A stretch of 64,000 nucleotides of DNA. It comes from RYN-230 sp963814645. Lineage in GTDB: Bacteria; Actinomycetota; Actinomycetes; Streptosporangiales; Streptosporangiaceae. Below the pieces are notes generated by a model that was given only the letters and a program-made list of their open reading frames with translations, did no database searches and had not been told where the DNA came from. Of this stretch, positions 34,804 to 43,027 are shown piece after piece (position 1 is the stretch's first letter; every line of letters begins with the position of its first letter). The translations under genes and the position numbers were made by a program. The stretch spans positions 1,426,001 to 1,490,000 of the forward strand of contig CAWFDX010000004.1 in assembly GCA_963814645.1 (NCBI GenBank), read 5' to 3'.

Positions 34804-35325
34804 ATGACCGACCGATACCGCCAATTTCCCATGCTTGAGAGGACCCTCGTGGCTGAGCACCTGCCCGCGCGTGACGCGCGGCGGATCGCCCTGATCGCGC
34901 ACGACAACAAGAAGCAGGACATGCTGGAGTGGGCCAGGTACAACCTGCCGCTGCTGACCCGGCACGAGCTGTTCGCCACCGCCACCACCGGCCGGCTGCT
35001 GCAGGAGCAGCTGGACCTGCCGGTCACTTGCTTCCGCAGCGGGCCGTTCGGCGGTGACCAGCAGATCGGCGCCCGCATCGCCGATGGCGAGATCGATCTG
35101 CTGGTGTTCCTGTGGGACCCGCTGGAGCCGCAGCCGCACGACCCCGACGTCAAGGCGCTGCTGCGGGTGGCGGTGGTGTGCAACATCCCGGTGGCCTGCA
35201 ACCGGGCGACCGCAGACTTCATGGTGTCATCGCCGCTGATGAGCCGGAGCCACCAGCCGTGGGATCCCGATCCCGGTCGCAGCTGGCCCGCCCAGGAGCT
35301 ACGGGCGGTGCCGCGGGCGGGCTAG
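34804..35325 (+). CDS. mgsA: methylglyoxal synthase
   Basis: Converts dihydroxyacetone phosphate to methylglyoxal and phosphate, a bypass of lower glycolysis. Conserved core: RIALIAHDNKKQDM (phosphate-binding Lys), TATTGRLL, SGPFGGDQQIGARIADGEID, FLWDPLEPQPHDPDVKALLR with the catalytic Asp region, and NIPVACNRATADFMVSSP. ATG 34804 gives 173 residues, somewhat longer than the usual ~150; ATG 34831 or GTG 34849 would match the family better and no start has a clear ribosome site. The C-terminal ~20 residues are extra and Pro/Arg-rich. Confidence 0.93.
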   Translation: MTDRYRQFPMLERTLVAEHLPARDARRIALIAHDNKKQDMLEWARYNLPLLTRHELFATATTGRLLQEQLDLPVTCFRSGPFGGDQQIGARIADGEIDLLVFLWDPLEPQPHDPDVKALLRVAVVCNIPVACNRATADFMVSSPLMSRSHQPWDPDPGRSWPAQELRAVPRAG

Positions 35326-35351
35326 CTGGGCCACCTGCCGGGCAGTTTGGG

Positions 35352-35876
35352 CTAGGACCCGGTCACCCCGTCGATCCGCTCCCGGAGCAGGTCGGCGTGC
35401 CCGTTGTGCCGGGCGTACTCCTCGATCATGTGCAGGTAGACCCAGCGCAGGTCGATGGTCGTGCCGTAGCGCGAATCGACGAACGTGTCGTCCAGCGGGC
35501 GGCCGGCCATGGCCGCCCGGGCCAGCTCGCATTCCTGCCGGTAGGCGGCCAGGTCGGCCTCGGCCCCGGATGGCTCGGCGAAGTCGAAATCGGCGTCCGG
35601 GAACCCATCGGTTTCGTACCGGAGGCTGAGGCCGGGCTCGCCCGCGGGCCGGATGCGGAACCAGGCACGTTCCACGTCGGTCATGTGCCGGACCAGGCCG
35701 AGCAGGGAGAGCGAGGAAGGTGGCACGGACCGCTCGGCGAGTTGCTCGCCGGTCAGGCCCTGGCATTTGGCCAGCAGCGTGCCGCGGTGGTAGTCAAGCC
35801 AGCCCTCCAGGGCGGCGCGCTCGCCCGCCACCGTCGGCGGGTCGGTCCGGGTCTGGTCAGGCGCGGTCCAGGTCAC
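35352..35876 (-). CDS. DinB family protein (DUF664)
   Basis: 174 residues of the DUF664/DinB four-helix family. Landmarks: WTAPDQTRTDPP at the start, ALEGWLDYHRGTLLAKCQGL, SLLGLVRHMTDVERAWFR (first metal-binding His) and YLHMIEEYARHNGHADLLRE (the His pair). Probably a metal-dependent enzyme or thiol-transferase-like protein; activity unknown. GTG 35876 (M-T-W-T-A-P) is the usual start of this family in actinobacteria. Divergent from the flavoprotein gene by about 70 bp. Confidence 0.85.
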   Translation of the reverse strand: MTWTAPDQTRTDPPTVAGERAALEGWLDYHRGTLLAKCQGLTGEQLAERSVPPSSLSLLGLVRHMTDVERAWFRIRPAGEPGLSLRYETDGFPDADFDFAEPSGAEADLAAYRQECELARAAMAGRPLDDTFVDSRYGTTIDLRWVYLHMIEEYARHNGHADLLRERIDGVTGS

Positions 35877-35949
35877 CCGACCAAGCTTGTGGCCGCGGCG
35901 GGCCAGGCGCAACAGGTTTGCCGCCAGGCGCCCCGGCTACGCTGCGGGG

Positions 35950-37110
35950 GTGGCGGAAGCGCAGGAGTGGGATGTCCTGATCGTCGGCGCCGGGCCGGCC
36001 GGGCTGGCCGCGGCGCAGGCGGCGGCCGCCCGCGGCGCCCGGACCCTGGTCGTCGAGCGGGCCGCGCACCCGCGCTACAAGACCTGTGGTGGCGGGCTGA
36101 TCGGGTTCTCGCAGGCCGTGGCCGGGCGGCTGATCGAGGTGCCGGCCCGGGACACCATCCACGCGGTCACCGTCACGCTGCGCGGGAAACGCGAGTTCAC
36201 CCGGCGGGACGGCGACCCGCTGCTGGCCATGGTGGTGCGCGAGGAATTCGACGACGCGCTGCGCAAGGCCGCGACTGGCACTGGCGTTCAGCTAAAAGAG
36301 CGCTCGCCGGTACGGGCGGTCGGTGAAACGGACGGGCTGGCCTGGGCGCGGCTGGCCGACGGGACCATGCTGCGGGCCCGGGTTCTGGTCGGCGCGGACG
36401 GGTCGGCGGGGGTCAGCGCGCGGTACGCCGGGGTGCGGTTCCGCCAGGTGGATCTGGGGCTGGAGCTGGAGATCCCGGTGCCGGCGCCGGTCGCGGCGCG
36501 GTGGCGCGGGCGGCTGCTGCTCGACTGGGGGCCGCTGCCCGGCTCGTATGGCTGGGTGTTCCCCAAGGGGGACCGGCTCACCGTGGGCGTGATCGCGGCC
36601 CGCGGCCAGGGCGAGCGGACCCGGCAGTACCTGCGGGACTTCACCGCCCGGCTCGGGCTGAGCGGCTATCCGGCGGAGCGGGATTCCGGGCACCTGACGC
36701 ACTGCCGGGCCGATGACTCGCCGCTGCGCCGGGGCCAGGTGCTGGTCGCCGGGGACGCGGCCGGGCTGCTCGAACCGTGGACCCGGGAAGGGATCAGCTT
36801 CGCGCTCCGCTCCGGGACCATGGCCGGGGCGGCGGCCGCAGACGCGGCCGCCGCCCCGGATCAGGACCACCTGGATCAGGCCCTGGACGGCTACCACGCG
36901 GCGGCCGGCCGGGAGCTGATCCCGGAGATGGCCGCCGGGCGGCGGCTGCTGGTCGCCTTCACCCGGCATCCCGGTGCGTTCCACACTGGCCTGGCATCGG
37001 GGAAGGGCTGGCATGCCTTTGCCCGGTTCTGCCGCAGTGAGCTGACCTTCCAGGCCCTGGTCAGCCGGCCGCCGGTCAATGCCGCCCTGTCCCTGATGTC
37101 CCGGTTCTGA
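35950..37110 (+). CDS. geranylgeranyl reductase family FAD-dependent oxidoreductase
   Basis: 386 residues. FAD-binding Rossmann start DVLIVGAGPAGLAAAQAA, the family's KTCGGGL segment, VLVGADGSAGVSARYAG, and the second FAD motif VAGDAAGLLEPWTREGISFAL. Members reduce prenyl chains of lipids or quinones (for example menaquinone side chains) or act as related flavin monooxygenases; substrate not determinable here. GTG 35950 chosen since the fold begins nine residues later. Convergent with the transglycosylase gene (nine bases between stops). Confidence 0.9.
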   Translation: MAEAQEWDVLIVGAGPAGLAAAQAAAARGARTLVVERAAHPRYKTCGGGLIGFSQAVAGRLIEVPARDTIHAVTVTLRGKREFTRRDGDPLLAMVVREEFDDALRKAATGTGVQLKERSPVRAVGETDGLAWARLADGTMLRARVLVGADGSAGVSARYAGVRFRQVDLGLELEIPVPAPVAARWRGRLLLDWGPLPGSYGWVFPKGDRLTVGVIAARGQGERTRQYLRDFTARLGLSGYPAERDSGHLTHCRADDSPLRRGQVLVAGDAAGLLEPWTREGISFALRSGTMAGAAAADAAAAPDQDHLDQALDGYHAAAGRELIPEMAAGRRLLVAFTRHPGAFHTGLASGKGWHAFARFCRSELTFQALVSRPPVNAALSLMSRF

Positions 37111-37119
37111 ACTGTCCCG

Positions 37120-37785
37120 CTAGTACCAGCTGTCGTGCATTTCGTGCAGCCAGGCGCGGTACGGCGTGACATAGGCGTCCCGGATGTAGCGCATGCCCCA
37201 GAGGATCTGGGTGCGGGCGTTCGTCCGGTAGTCCGGCCCGGCGCTGGCCATCTTGCTGGCCGGCAGCGCCTGCGGGATCCCGTACGCACCTGAGTACGGG
37301 TTGCAGGCGAACCGGTTCCAGCCGCTCTCCCGGTTCCACAGCAGCTCCAGGTAGCGGAACTGCCGGTGGGCCCAGTGGAACGTGGCCAGCAGCGACCAGG
37401 CGATCCGCTGCGGCCGGCGCGGCAGCCGGTGGATCCGGTGCCGCTTGGCGTGATGCCGACGGTGGTGCTGCCGGTGCCTGTGCCGCCGGGACGGGTGGTG
37501 CCGGTGCCCGTGGCGCCGGTGCGGCCTGGGCCGCTTGGCTGGCTGACGGGTCGGCGTGGCCATTGCCGTGGGCGTGATCGGCGTGGCTACCGGTGTGGCC
37601 GGCTGGCTGGCCGGCCTGGCCGGTGTGCCGTAGGCGACCAGCGCGACTGCCCGGGCCGGGTCGCCGGGCTGATGGGCGGCGCCACTGGCCGGCGCGCCCG
37701 CGAAACTCGCCCACGCGATCGCCCCGCCAGCCAGCAGCAGGGTGATCTTGGCAGAAATGTGCGTGAAAGTTCTCTTCGGTAGCAA
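37120..37785 (-). CDS. secreted lytic transglycosylase-like protein with His/Arg-rich linker
   Basis: 221 residues: signal peptide (ITLLLAGGAIAWASFAGAPA), a Pro/Thr linker, an extraordinary His/Arg-rich stretch of about 45 residues (with RRHGHRHHPSRRHRHRQHH), then an SLT-type transglycosylase domain: LELLWNRESGWNRFACNP with the catalytic Glu in NRESGWN, GAYGIPQALPASKM and QILWGMRYIRDAY. It would cleave peptidoglycan at the wall. Start is unusual: the open frame begins at TTG 37785 and no better ATG/GTG precedes the signal peptide. The basic, metal-binding-like linker could anchor it to wall phosphates or bind Zn/Ni; that is inference. Confidence 0.85.
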   Translation of the reverse strand: MLPKRTFTHISAKITLLLAGGAIAWASFAGAPASGAAHQPGDPARAVALVAYGTPARPASQPATPVATPITPTAMATPTRQPAKRPRPHRRHGHRHHPSRRHRHRQHHRRHHAKRHRIHRLPRRPQRIAWSLLATFHWAHRQFRYLELLWNRESGWNRFACNPYSGAYGIPQALPASKMASAGPDYRTNARTQILWGMRYIRDAYVTPYRAWLHEMHDSWY

Positions 37786-38320
37786 AGGGAGCCTTCGGTC
37801 GGGCGCACCCCGGTGCGCTCGGCTTTCGCCCTGGGCACGTGTCAGCCAGCCCGGGAAAGTGGGATGGACGTCAGTGGCGGCGGATGTGACGCAGGGTCAG
37901 GGCGTCGGTGTCACCGGCGGTGACCATCACGCACGCGGGGCGCTTGACCTCGCACCGGCCTAGCTAATGCCGGCCGGGTGGAGCAACGAATCAGGCTGGC
38001 GCGGCCAGCCCGGTGGTGAATATCGCGGTCACCCCCCAGTGCGCTTATTCACAGCCTGGGCGAAGCGCCGGTATGAATAGCCTTGTGCCCGGCGGTCTTC
38101 CCCCGAAAGGCATTCCGATTGTTATCAGTAGCCATTTCTACGTGTGGTAAACGTGGGCCGCTTACTTACGTCACGGTAGCCATAGGAGTCTGGCCTAGAA
38201 ATACGATGATTAATGGACGCTTCTAGAGCGAAACGGACCGTCCGGCCGGATCAGGGCAGAGTTGGTGTAGCCGGGCGGCGGCCCGCTGTGCTGAGGCGGG
38301 GCACGTGGTTAGGTAGTACC
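37786..38320. other. long divergent intergenic region with inverted repeats
   Basis: 535 bp between the transglycosylase start and the mug start. It contains an inverted repeat GCGCAC/GTGCGC (37803-37818) close to the transglycosylase start, another GC-rich stem around 37954-37976 (CCGGC...GCCGG), and an AT-richer stretch at 38115-38180. A structured 5' leader for the transglycosylase is possible but I could not match a known riboswitch. No tRNA. Confidence 0.45.
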
Positions 38321-38890
38321 GTGCCTGAGGCTGCTCCCGTGACCACGCCCCGCCCGACCGCGGCCGACCTGGCCGCGGCCCGGGACCGGACCATTCCCGA
38401 CATCATCGCGCCGGGCCTGCGGGTGCTGTTTGCCGGGATAAATCCCGGCCTGTACTCCGCCGCCACCGGCTACCACTTCGCCCGGCCGGGCAACCGGTTC
38501 TGGCCCGCGCTGCACCAGTCCGGGTTCACCCCGCGCCAGTTGCGGCCCAGCGAGCAGGACCAGTTGCTGGGCCTGGGCCTAGGCATCACCAACGTGGCGG
38601 CCCGGGCCACCGCCCGGGCCGCCGAGCTGAGCAGCGCCGAACTGCGGGCTGGTGCGGCCGTGCTGGCGGCCAAGGCCGCCGAGTTCGCCCCGCGGTGGCT
38701 GGCGGTGCTCGGGGTCACCGCGTACCGGACCGCGTTCGGCCGGGTGGACGCGGTGGTCGGGCCGCAGCCGGACAGCATTGGGGCGACCAGGGTGTGGGTG
38801 CTGCCCAACCCGAGCGGGCTCAACGCACACTGGAGCCCGGCCCAGCTCGCTGACGCCTTTGCCCAGCTGAGAGACGCTGCGGCCGGGTAG
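38321..38890 (+). CDS. mug: G/U mismatch-specific DNA glycosylase (MUG family)
   Basis: About 189 residues of the uracil-DNA-glycosylase superfamily, family 2. The active-site loop is LFAGINPGLYSAATGYHFAR (GINPG with the catalytic Asn), followed by PGNRFWPALHQSGF, the ITNVAARATARA helix and the C-terminal NPSGLNAHWS loop that inserts into the helix. Removes uracil or ethenocytosine opposite G. GTG 38321 or GTG 38339; upstream in-frame codons to 38213 do not resemble the family. Followed by a decayed corA. Confidence 0.92.
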   Translation: MPEAAPVTTPRPTAADLAAARDRTIPDIIAPGLRVLFAGINPGLYSAATGYHFARPGNRFWPALHQSGFTPRQLRPSEQDQLLGLGLGITNVAARATARAAELSSAELRAGAAVLAAKAAEFAPRWLAVLGVTAYRTAFGRVDAVVGPQPDSIGATRVWVLPNPSGLNAHWSPAQLADAFAQLRDAAAG

Positions 38891-38920
38891 CCGCCAGGTC
38901 GTTACGAGCTAAGGGCTAGC

Positions 38921-39320
38921 CATGCGGAGCTGGATTGATCACGCCGGCGAGGTTGTCCGGGATCCCGCCCATCGCTGATAACGCAACTCGTGGCGGCGGC
39001 CCAGCCGTTCTGGCTGGATATCGAGGACCCGACCGATGAGATCATTGACAGCTGACCACCAGCCTGGGTCTGCACCCACTGGCGGTCGAGAACGCCAGGC
39101 AGTTTGGCCAGCGAGCCAAGCTGCAGGTCTACCGGAACGGGTCCTGCTCGTCGGCTTCGGCCTCGACGCACAGCTGCACGAGCCGGTCGAAGTGCACCGC
39201 TACTGCGCAATCGGGTACCTGATCACGCTGCGTCGTGCGCCGAGCCCGGCCCTTGCTGCCGTGCGCCAGGCCGGTTCGGTCCATCCGCTGGCGGCCAGGG
39301 CATCGGCCCGGGATTCGGTC
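38921..39320 (+). pseudogene. corA: decayed corA magnesium transporter gene (N-terminal fragments in three frames)
   Basis: Four consecutive pieces read like one CorA-type N-terminal domain but in shifting frames: MRSWIDHAGEVVRDPAHR from ATG 38921 to a TGA; then LITQLVAAAQPFWLDIED and PTDEIIDS ending in TGA; then LTTSLGLHPLAVENARQFGQ, RAKLQVY; then VLLVGFGLDAQLHEPVEVHR, YCAIGYLITLRR. The order and spacing fit CorA's cytoplasmic funnel (WLDI..P, fgLHPLAvEda, QRaK, EVHcf..ylvT). The transmembrane part with the GMN motif is absent before the convergent CDF gene. Frame breaks, stops and 3' loss together indicate a genuine pseudogene. Confidence 0.75.
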
Positions 39321-39399
39321 ACGACGATCACTCCGATCTCACCTGACGGGTTTCCGCTCACCGGTACCGACGACGGCGGCCGGCCGGACTCACCGGCAC

Positions 39400-40323
39400 T
39401 CAGGGGGCGGCGCGCGCGCTCCAGGTAAAGCTGCCTGTCTCCGGGAGGTCCCGGGCTACCGCGGCGGCGACCTGGCGGCCGAGCGCGTCGGCCTCCCGGG
39501 CCGGCAGGTCCGGATCGACCCAGCCTTCGACCTCCACCCGCAGGGTCCGCCCGGTCCACCGCGCCCTGGCGTGGGCATGCACGACGCCGGCCACCGACCC
39601 GGCAGCGGTCTCGGCGCCGCGGATGACCTCCGGGTCGACGCCGTCGGCCAGCCGGTGCGTGACATCCGTGGTGACCTCGTAGCCGACATGGCAGATGAAC
39701 GCGGTGACCGCGAGCCCGGCCACCGGGTCGCCCCACGGCAGGCCAGCCGCGACCGCGATAAGCCCGGCCAGCGCCCCGGCTGAGGACAGCGCGTCCAGCC
39801 ACGAGTGCCGGGCATCGGCGATCAGCGTGGCCGAGCCGATCCGCTTGCCCACGACCAGCTTGTAACGGGCCACGACCTGGTTGCCGACGATGCCGATGAC
39901 CGCCCCGGCAATCCCCGCGCCGACATGCGCGGTGTGACCGTGCTCGACCAGCTTGCGGATGCTCTCATAGCCGGCGAACGCGGCGCTGGCCCAGATCACC
40001 GCGGCTATGCCGACACCGGCCAGATCCTCGGCTCGCTCCAGCCCGTACGGGTAGCCCTCGGTGGCCGGCCGGCGCGACAGCCGGAAGCCGAGGAAGACCA
40101 CGGCGCTGGTGGAAACGTCGGACAGATTGTGGATCGCGTCGCCCAGCAGCCCGACCGAGCCGGTCAGGAGGGCCAGCACCAGTTCGATGACGCCGGTGGC
40201 GGCCAGCCCGGCCGCGCTGACCGCCACTGCCCGGTTGGCCGCCCGGCGGTCGGCCGCATCGTCGCGCACAGCGGGCAGCGGGAACGCGGCGGCGGGGTCA
40301 CGGACACCCGAAGTCTTGTGCAT
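39400..40323 (-). CDS. cation diffusion facilitator (CDF) family metal exporter
   Basis: About 307 residues, six membrane helices plus a C-terminal cytoplasmic domain. The two metal-site motifs are intact: GDAIHNLSDVSTSA in helix 2 and IADARHSWLDALSSAG in helix 5 (His-x-x-x-Asp in each), so Zn2+ or Fe2+/Mn2+ export in exchange for protons is expected. The loop between helices 4 and 5 is short. ATG 40323 (MHKTSG); TTG 40326 is just upstream. Its 3' end abuts the corA remnant. No metal regulator is adjacent. Confidence 0.92.
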   Translation of the reverse strand: MHKTSGVRDPAAAFPLPAVRDDAADRRAANRAVAVSAAGLAATGVIELVLALLTGSVGLLGDAIHNLSDVSTSAVVFLGFRLSRRPATEGYPYGLERAEDLAGVGIAAVIWASAAFAGYESIRKLVEHGHTAHVGAGIAGAVIGIVGNQVVARYKLVVGKRIGSATLIADARHSWLDALSSAGALAGLIAVAAGLPWGDPVAGLAVTAFICHVGYEVTTDVTHRLADGVDPEVIRGAETAAGSVAGVVHAHARARWTGRTLRVEVEGWVDPDLPAREADALGRQVAAAVARDLPETGSFTWSARAAP

Positions 40324-40372
40324 CAAGCGGACCCTTCTGACGTGCCGGTGCTGGGCGGCGCCGGCCGCGACA

Positions 40373-41062
40373 CTACCTGAGTGGGCGGCGCCAGATCACT
40401 TCCCACTGCGACCACTGGCCCCGGCTGGGTGGGTGACGCGCCGTGCTGTGCCGGCGGAGCGGGAGGATTTCGGTGAAGGAGCCGGGGACCAGGCTGGTTA
40501 GTTCGGCGGCCGAGAAGAAGTGGATGTCCAGGCCGGTCTTGGGGCCGGCCCGGTAGCGGACCGAGTAGCCCCCGTAGCCGTCTTCCTCGAACCGGTCGTG
40601 GTCGTATTCGACGTCGGTCCCGGCCGCGTTGACCCGGACGCACAGCAGCCCGCCCGGCCCGACCCGGGCGGCGGCCGCGGTGAGGTGCCTGGCGGCCTGT
40701 GCGCGGCGGCCGTGCTGGAACACCTGGATGCCGATGACCAGGTCGAACCGGGCATCGTGGGGCAGCGCGGACAGGTCGCCCACGATCAGCTGGCCGGCCC
40801 GGTCCGGCCGCCGCGCCCGGAGCTGGGTGATCGCTTCCCGGGAGATGTCCAGGCCGGTCAGGTCCAGCCCGGCGGCGAGCAGCGGGACCAGGTTCCGGCC
40901 GTTGCCGCAGCCGATGTAGAGCCCGGCGGACAGCCGGTGCGCGGCCGCCGCGGCGGTGATGCCGGCCACGAACCGGTCCGGCGGCGCCCCGGCGTACCGG
41001 CCCGCCACGTACTCGGCATCCCAGGAAGCGGCGACCCCAGACTGGGGTCGGGGCTCGGTCAC
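40373..41062 (-). CDS. class I SAM-dependent methyltransferase
   Basis: 229 residues. Rossmann-fold methyltransferase: motif I LYIGCGNGRNLVPLL, acidic end of strand 2 GLDISREAI, motif IV-like FDLVIGIQVFQHG, and post-motif GPGGLLCVRVNA. N-terminal WDAEYVAGRYAGAPPDRF is common in small-molecule methyltransferases of this type. Substrate not deducible. GTG 41062. Followed by the CDF gene with about 50 bp between; shared transcription is possible. Confidence 0.88.
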   Translation of the reverse strand: MTEPRPQSGVAASWDAEYVAGRYAGAPPDRFVAGITAAAAAHRLSAGLYIGCGNGRNLVPLLAAGLDLTGLDISREAITQLRARRPDRAGQLIVGDLSALPHDARFDLVIGIQVFQHGRRAQAARHLTAAAARVGPGGLLCVRVNAAGTDVEYDHDRFEEDGYGGYSVRYRAGPKTGLDIHFFSAAELTSLVPGSFTEILPLRRHSTARHPPSRGQWSQWEVIWRRPLR

Positions 41063-41118
41063 CGGGTCAGCGTATGAGGTGTCTCTGGGGCGCTTTGGAG
41101 GCCCCCTTCGGCGCGGGT

Positions 41119-41158
41119 CGTTAGCGGCGCGTTAAGGCTCCCCGCAGGCACGTTAAGG
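41119..41158. promoter_or_regulatory. three phased CGTTA direct repeats upstream of the DUF4118 kinase gene
   Basis: CGTTAGCG at 41119, CGTTAAGG at 41130 and CGTTAAGG at 41151, all in the same orientation with start-to-start spacings of 11 and 21 bp, i.e. one and two helical turns. This spacing suits an OmpR/KdpE-type regulator binding as head-to-tail dimers. They lie 50-90 bp before the kinase start, between it and the divergent methyltransferase gene. Autoregulation by the downstream KdpE-like protein is inferred. Confidence 0.5.
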
Positions 41159-41208
41159 GCCTGTGAAGATCGGCTGCGCGGGGCTGGTTACGGGTGAAGT
41201 TGTAAGGG

Positions 41209-43017
41209 ATGAACAGAAGCTGGGCCCGGCGGGGGCTGGCCGCGCACATCGCGTTGCCGGTCGGCTACGCCGCGCTGCTCGTGGTCGGCGCGATCGCGGC
41301 CGGCCTGGACGGCCGGCTGCCCGCCACCGGGGTGCTCATCCTGGCCGGGCTGGTCGTGTTTACCGGCGCGGCGGTGGCCGAGCCACTGGCCGCCGTGACG
41401 TTCGGCCTGATCGGCTGGCTGACCGTGACCGGGTTCTCCCGGCCGCCCTACGCACAGCTCCGGATGACCGGGCCGGTGGCGGCCCGGGCCGCGCTGGTCA
41501 TGGCCGGATGCGTGCTGGTCGGCGTGGGCACCGGCCTGGTGGTGCGCGAAGTCGTGCCGTGGTTCAGACTGGGCAGTATGAACGCGCGCGGTGACCGGCC
41601 GGGCAGGATGAGCCTGGCCGGCCTGGGCGGCAGGCGGCAGGTGGCCGGGGTGCTGCTGGCGGTGGCCGGGCTGCCGCTGCTCACCGTCATCCTGGTGGCC
41701 GCGCGCCCGCATCCGGACCTGACCGATGACCTGCTGATATTTCTGGTGGCCGTGGTGGCCATCGCGGTCGTCGGCGGCTTCTGGCCCGCGCTGCTCGCCG
41801 CGCTGGCCGCCAGCTTGCTGCTGAACTGGTTCTTCACCAAGCCGTTCCACACCCTGACCATCGCCGAGCCGCGCAACCTGCTGGCCCTGCTGCTGTTCGT
41901 CACGGTGGCGGTGACGGTGAGCAGCGTGGTGCACCTGGCCGCGCGGCGCCAGGTGCAGGCCGCGCGCAGCGCGGACGAGGCCGCGTCGCTGCTGGAACTG
42001 GCGCAGACCGTGCTTGGCGGGGCGGACACCCCGACCGCGGTGCTGGACCACCTGACCAGCACCTGGGGTGGCCGGGCCGAACTGGCCGAGCAGGTCCGCG
42101 ACCAGTGGGTGAGCGTCGCAGTGAGCGGGACCGCCCCAGACGACGCGGCCAGTATGCGCGTCCCGGTGAGCGATGGCGTGGCGCTGATCGTGTCCGGCCA
42201 GCCCCGGCCGTTGCCGGGCCGCCTGCTGGACGGGTTCGCCGCCCAGGCGGGCGCGGCGCTGGACCGGGACCGGCTGCGTACCCAGGCGGCCCAGGCCGAG
42301 GCGCTGGCCGAAGGCAACCGGATGCGCACCGCGCTGCTCGCCGCGGTCAGCCACGACCTGCGCACCCCGCTGGCCTCGATCAAGGCCAGCGTGAGCACGC
42401 TGCGGCAGACCGACGTGGCGTGGACCGAGGCGGACGAGGAAGCGCTGCTGGCCACCATCGAGGACGGCGCCGACCGGCTGGACGCGCTGATCGGCAACCT
42501 GCTGGACATGAGCCGGCTGACCACCGGCTCGCTGCAGCCGTTCCTGCGGCCCACCTCGGTCGAGGAAGTGGCGCCGGCCGCGCTGCTGGGGCTGGCCCCG
42601 GCCAGCAGCGTACGGATGGCCGTGCCGGATGACCTGCCCCTGGTGCGCACCGATCCGGTGCTGCTGGAGCGGGTACTGGCCAATCTGTTCGCCAACGCGC
42701 TGGCCCACTCACCGGACGGGCGGCCGCCCGCGCTGAACGCTTACCCGGCCGGGGACGCCGTGCTGCTCGAAGTGGCTGATCACGGTCCCGGCGTCGCGGA
42801 CGAGTTCAAGGCGCGCATGTTCGAGCCGTTCGAGCGGCTGGGCGAGCGGGCCTCGGGCACCGGCGTCGGGCTCGGCCTGGCCGTGGCCAAGGGTTTCCTG
42901 GCCGCGATGGGCGGCTCCGTCGTGGCCACCGACACCCCCGGCGGTGGGCTGACCGTCCAGGTCCTGCTGCCCGTCGCGGCCACCCCGGCCGCGTCGTCCG
43001 CCGCCGTCGAGCAGTGA
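41209..43017 (+). CDS. DUF4118 sensor histidine kinase (short KdpD-like)
   Basis: 602 residues. An N-terminal pair of hydrophobic blocks includes the DUF4118 four-helix domain (LTVILVAARPHPDLTDDLLI through LLNWFFTKPFHTLTIAEP) seen in KdpD, then a coiled linker, a GAF-like segment, HisKA (AVSHDLRTPLASIKA, His near 381) and HATPase_c (LFANALAHSP, VADHGPGVAD, GTGVGLGLAVAKGF). It lacks the N-terminal KdpD and universal-stress domains of the enteric protein. Expected to sense potassium or turgor. Ten bases before the kdpE-like gene, forming an operon. Confidence 0.92.
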   Translation: MNRSWARRGLAAHIALPVGYAALLVVGAIAAGLDGRLPATGVLILAGLVVFTGAAVAEPLAAVTFGLIGWLTVTGFSRPPYAQLRMTGPVAARAALVMAGCVLVGVGTGLVVREVVPWFRLGSMNARGDRPGRMSLAGLGGRRQVAGVLLAVAGLPLLTVILVAARPHPDLTDDLLIFLVAVVAIAVVGGFWPALLAALAASLLLNWFFTKPFHTLTIAEPRNLLALLLFVTVAVTVSSVVHLAARRQVQAARSADEAASLLELAQTVLGGADTPTAVLDHLTSTWGGRAELAEQVRDQWVSVAVSGTAPDDAASMRVPVSDGVALIVSGQPRPLPGRLLDGFAAQAGAALDRDRLRTQAAQAEALAEGNRMRTALLAAVSHDLRTPLASIKASVSTLRQTDVAWTEADEEALLATIEDGADRLDALIGNLLDMSRLTTGSLQPFLRPTSVEEVAPAALLGLAPASSVRMAVPDDLPLVRTDPVLLERVLANLFANALAHSPDGRPPALNAYPAGDAVLLEVADHGPGVADEFKARMFEPFERLGERASGTGVGLGLAVAKGFLAAMGGSVVATDTPGGGLTVQVLLPVAATPAASSAAVEQ

Positions 43018-43027
43018 CCGTCGCGCC

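Noticed and set aside
37868..37960. short minus-strand frame ending in VTAGDTDALTLRHIRRH
   Set aside because: Looks somewhat coding, but only about 20-30 codons with no ribosome site or family; might be a leader peptide or remnant.
37786..38040. c-di-AMP (ydaO-type) riboswitch before the transglycosylase gene
   Set aside because: The context suits it, but I could not find the conserved core on the minus strand by eye; left as a check.
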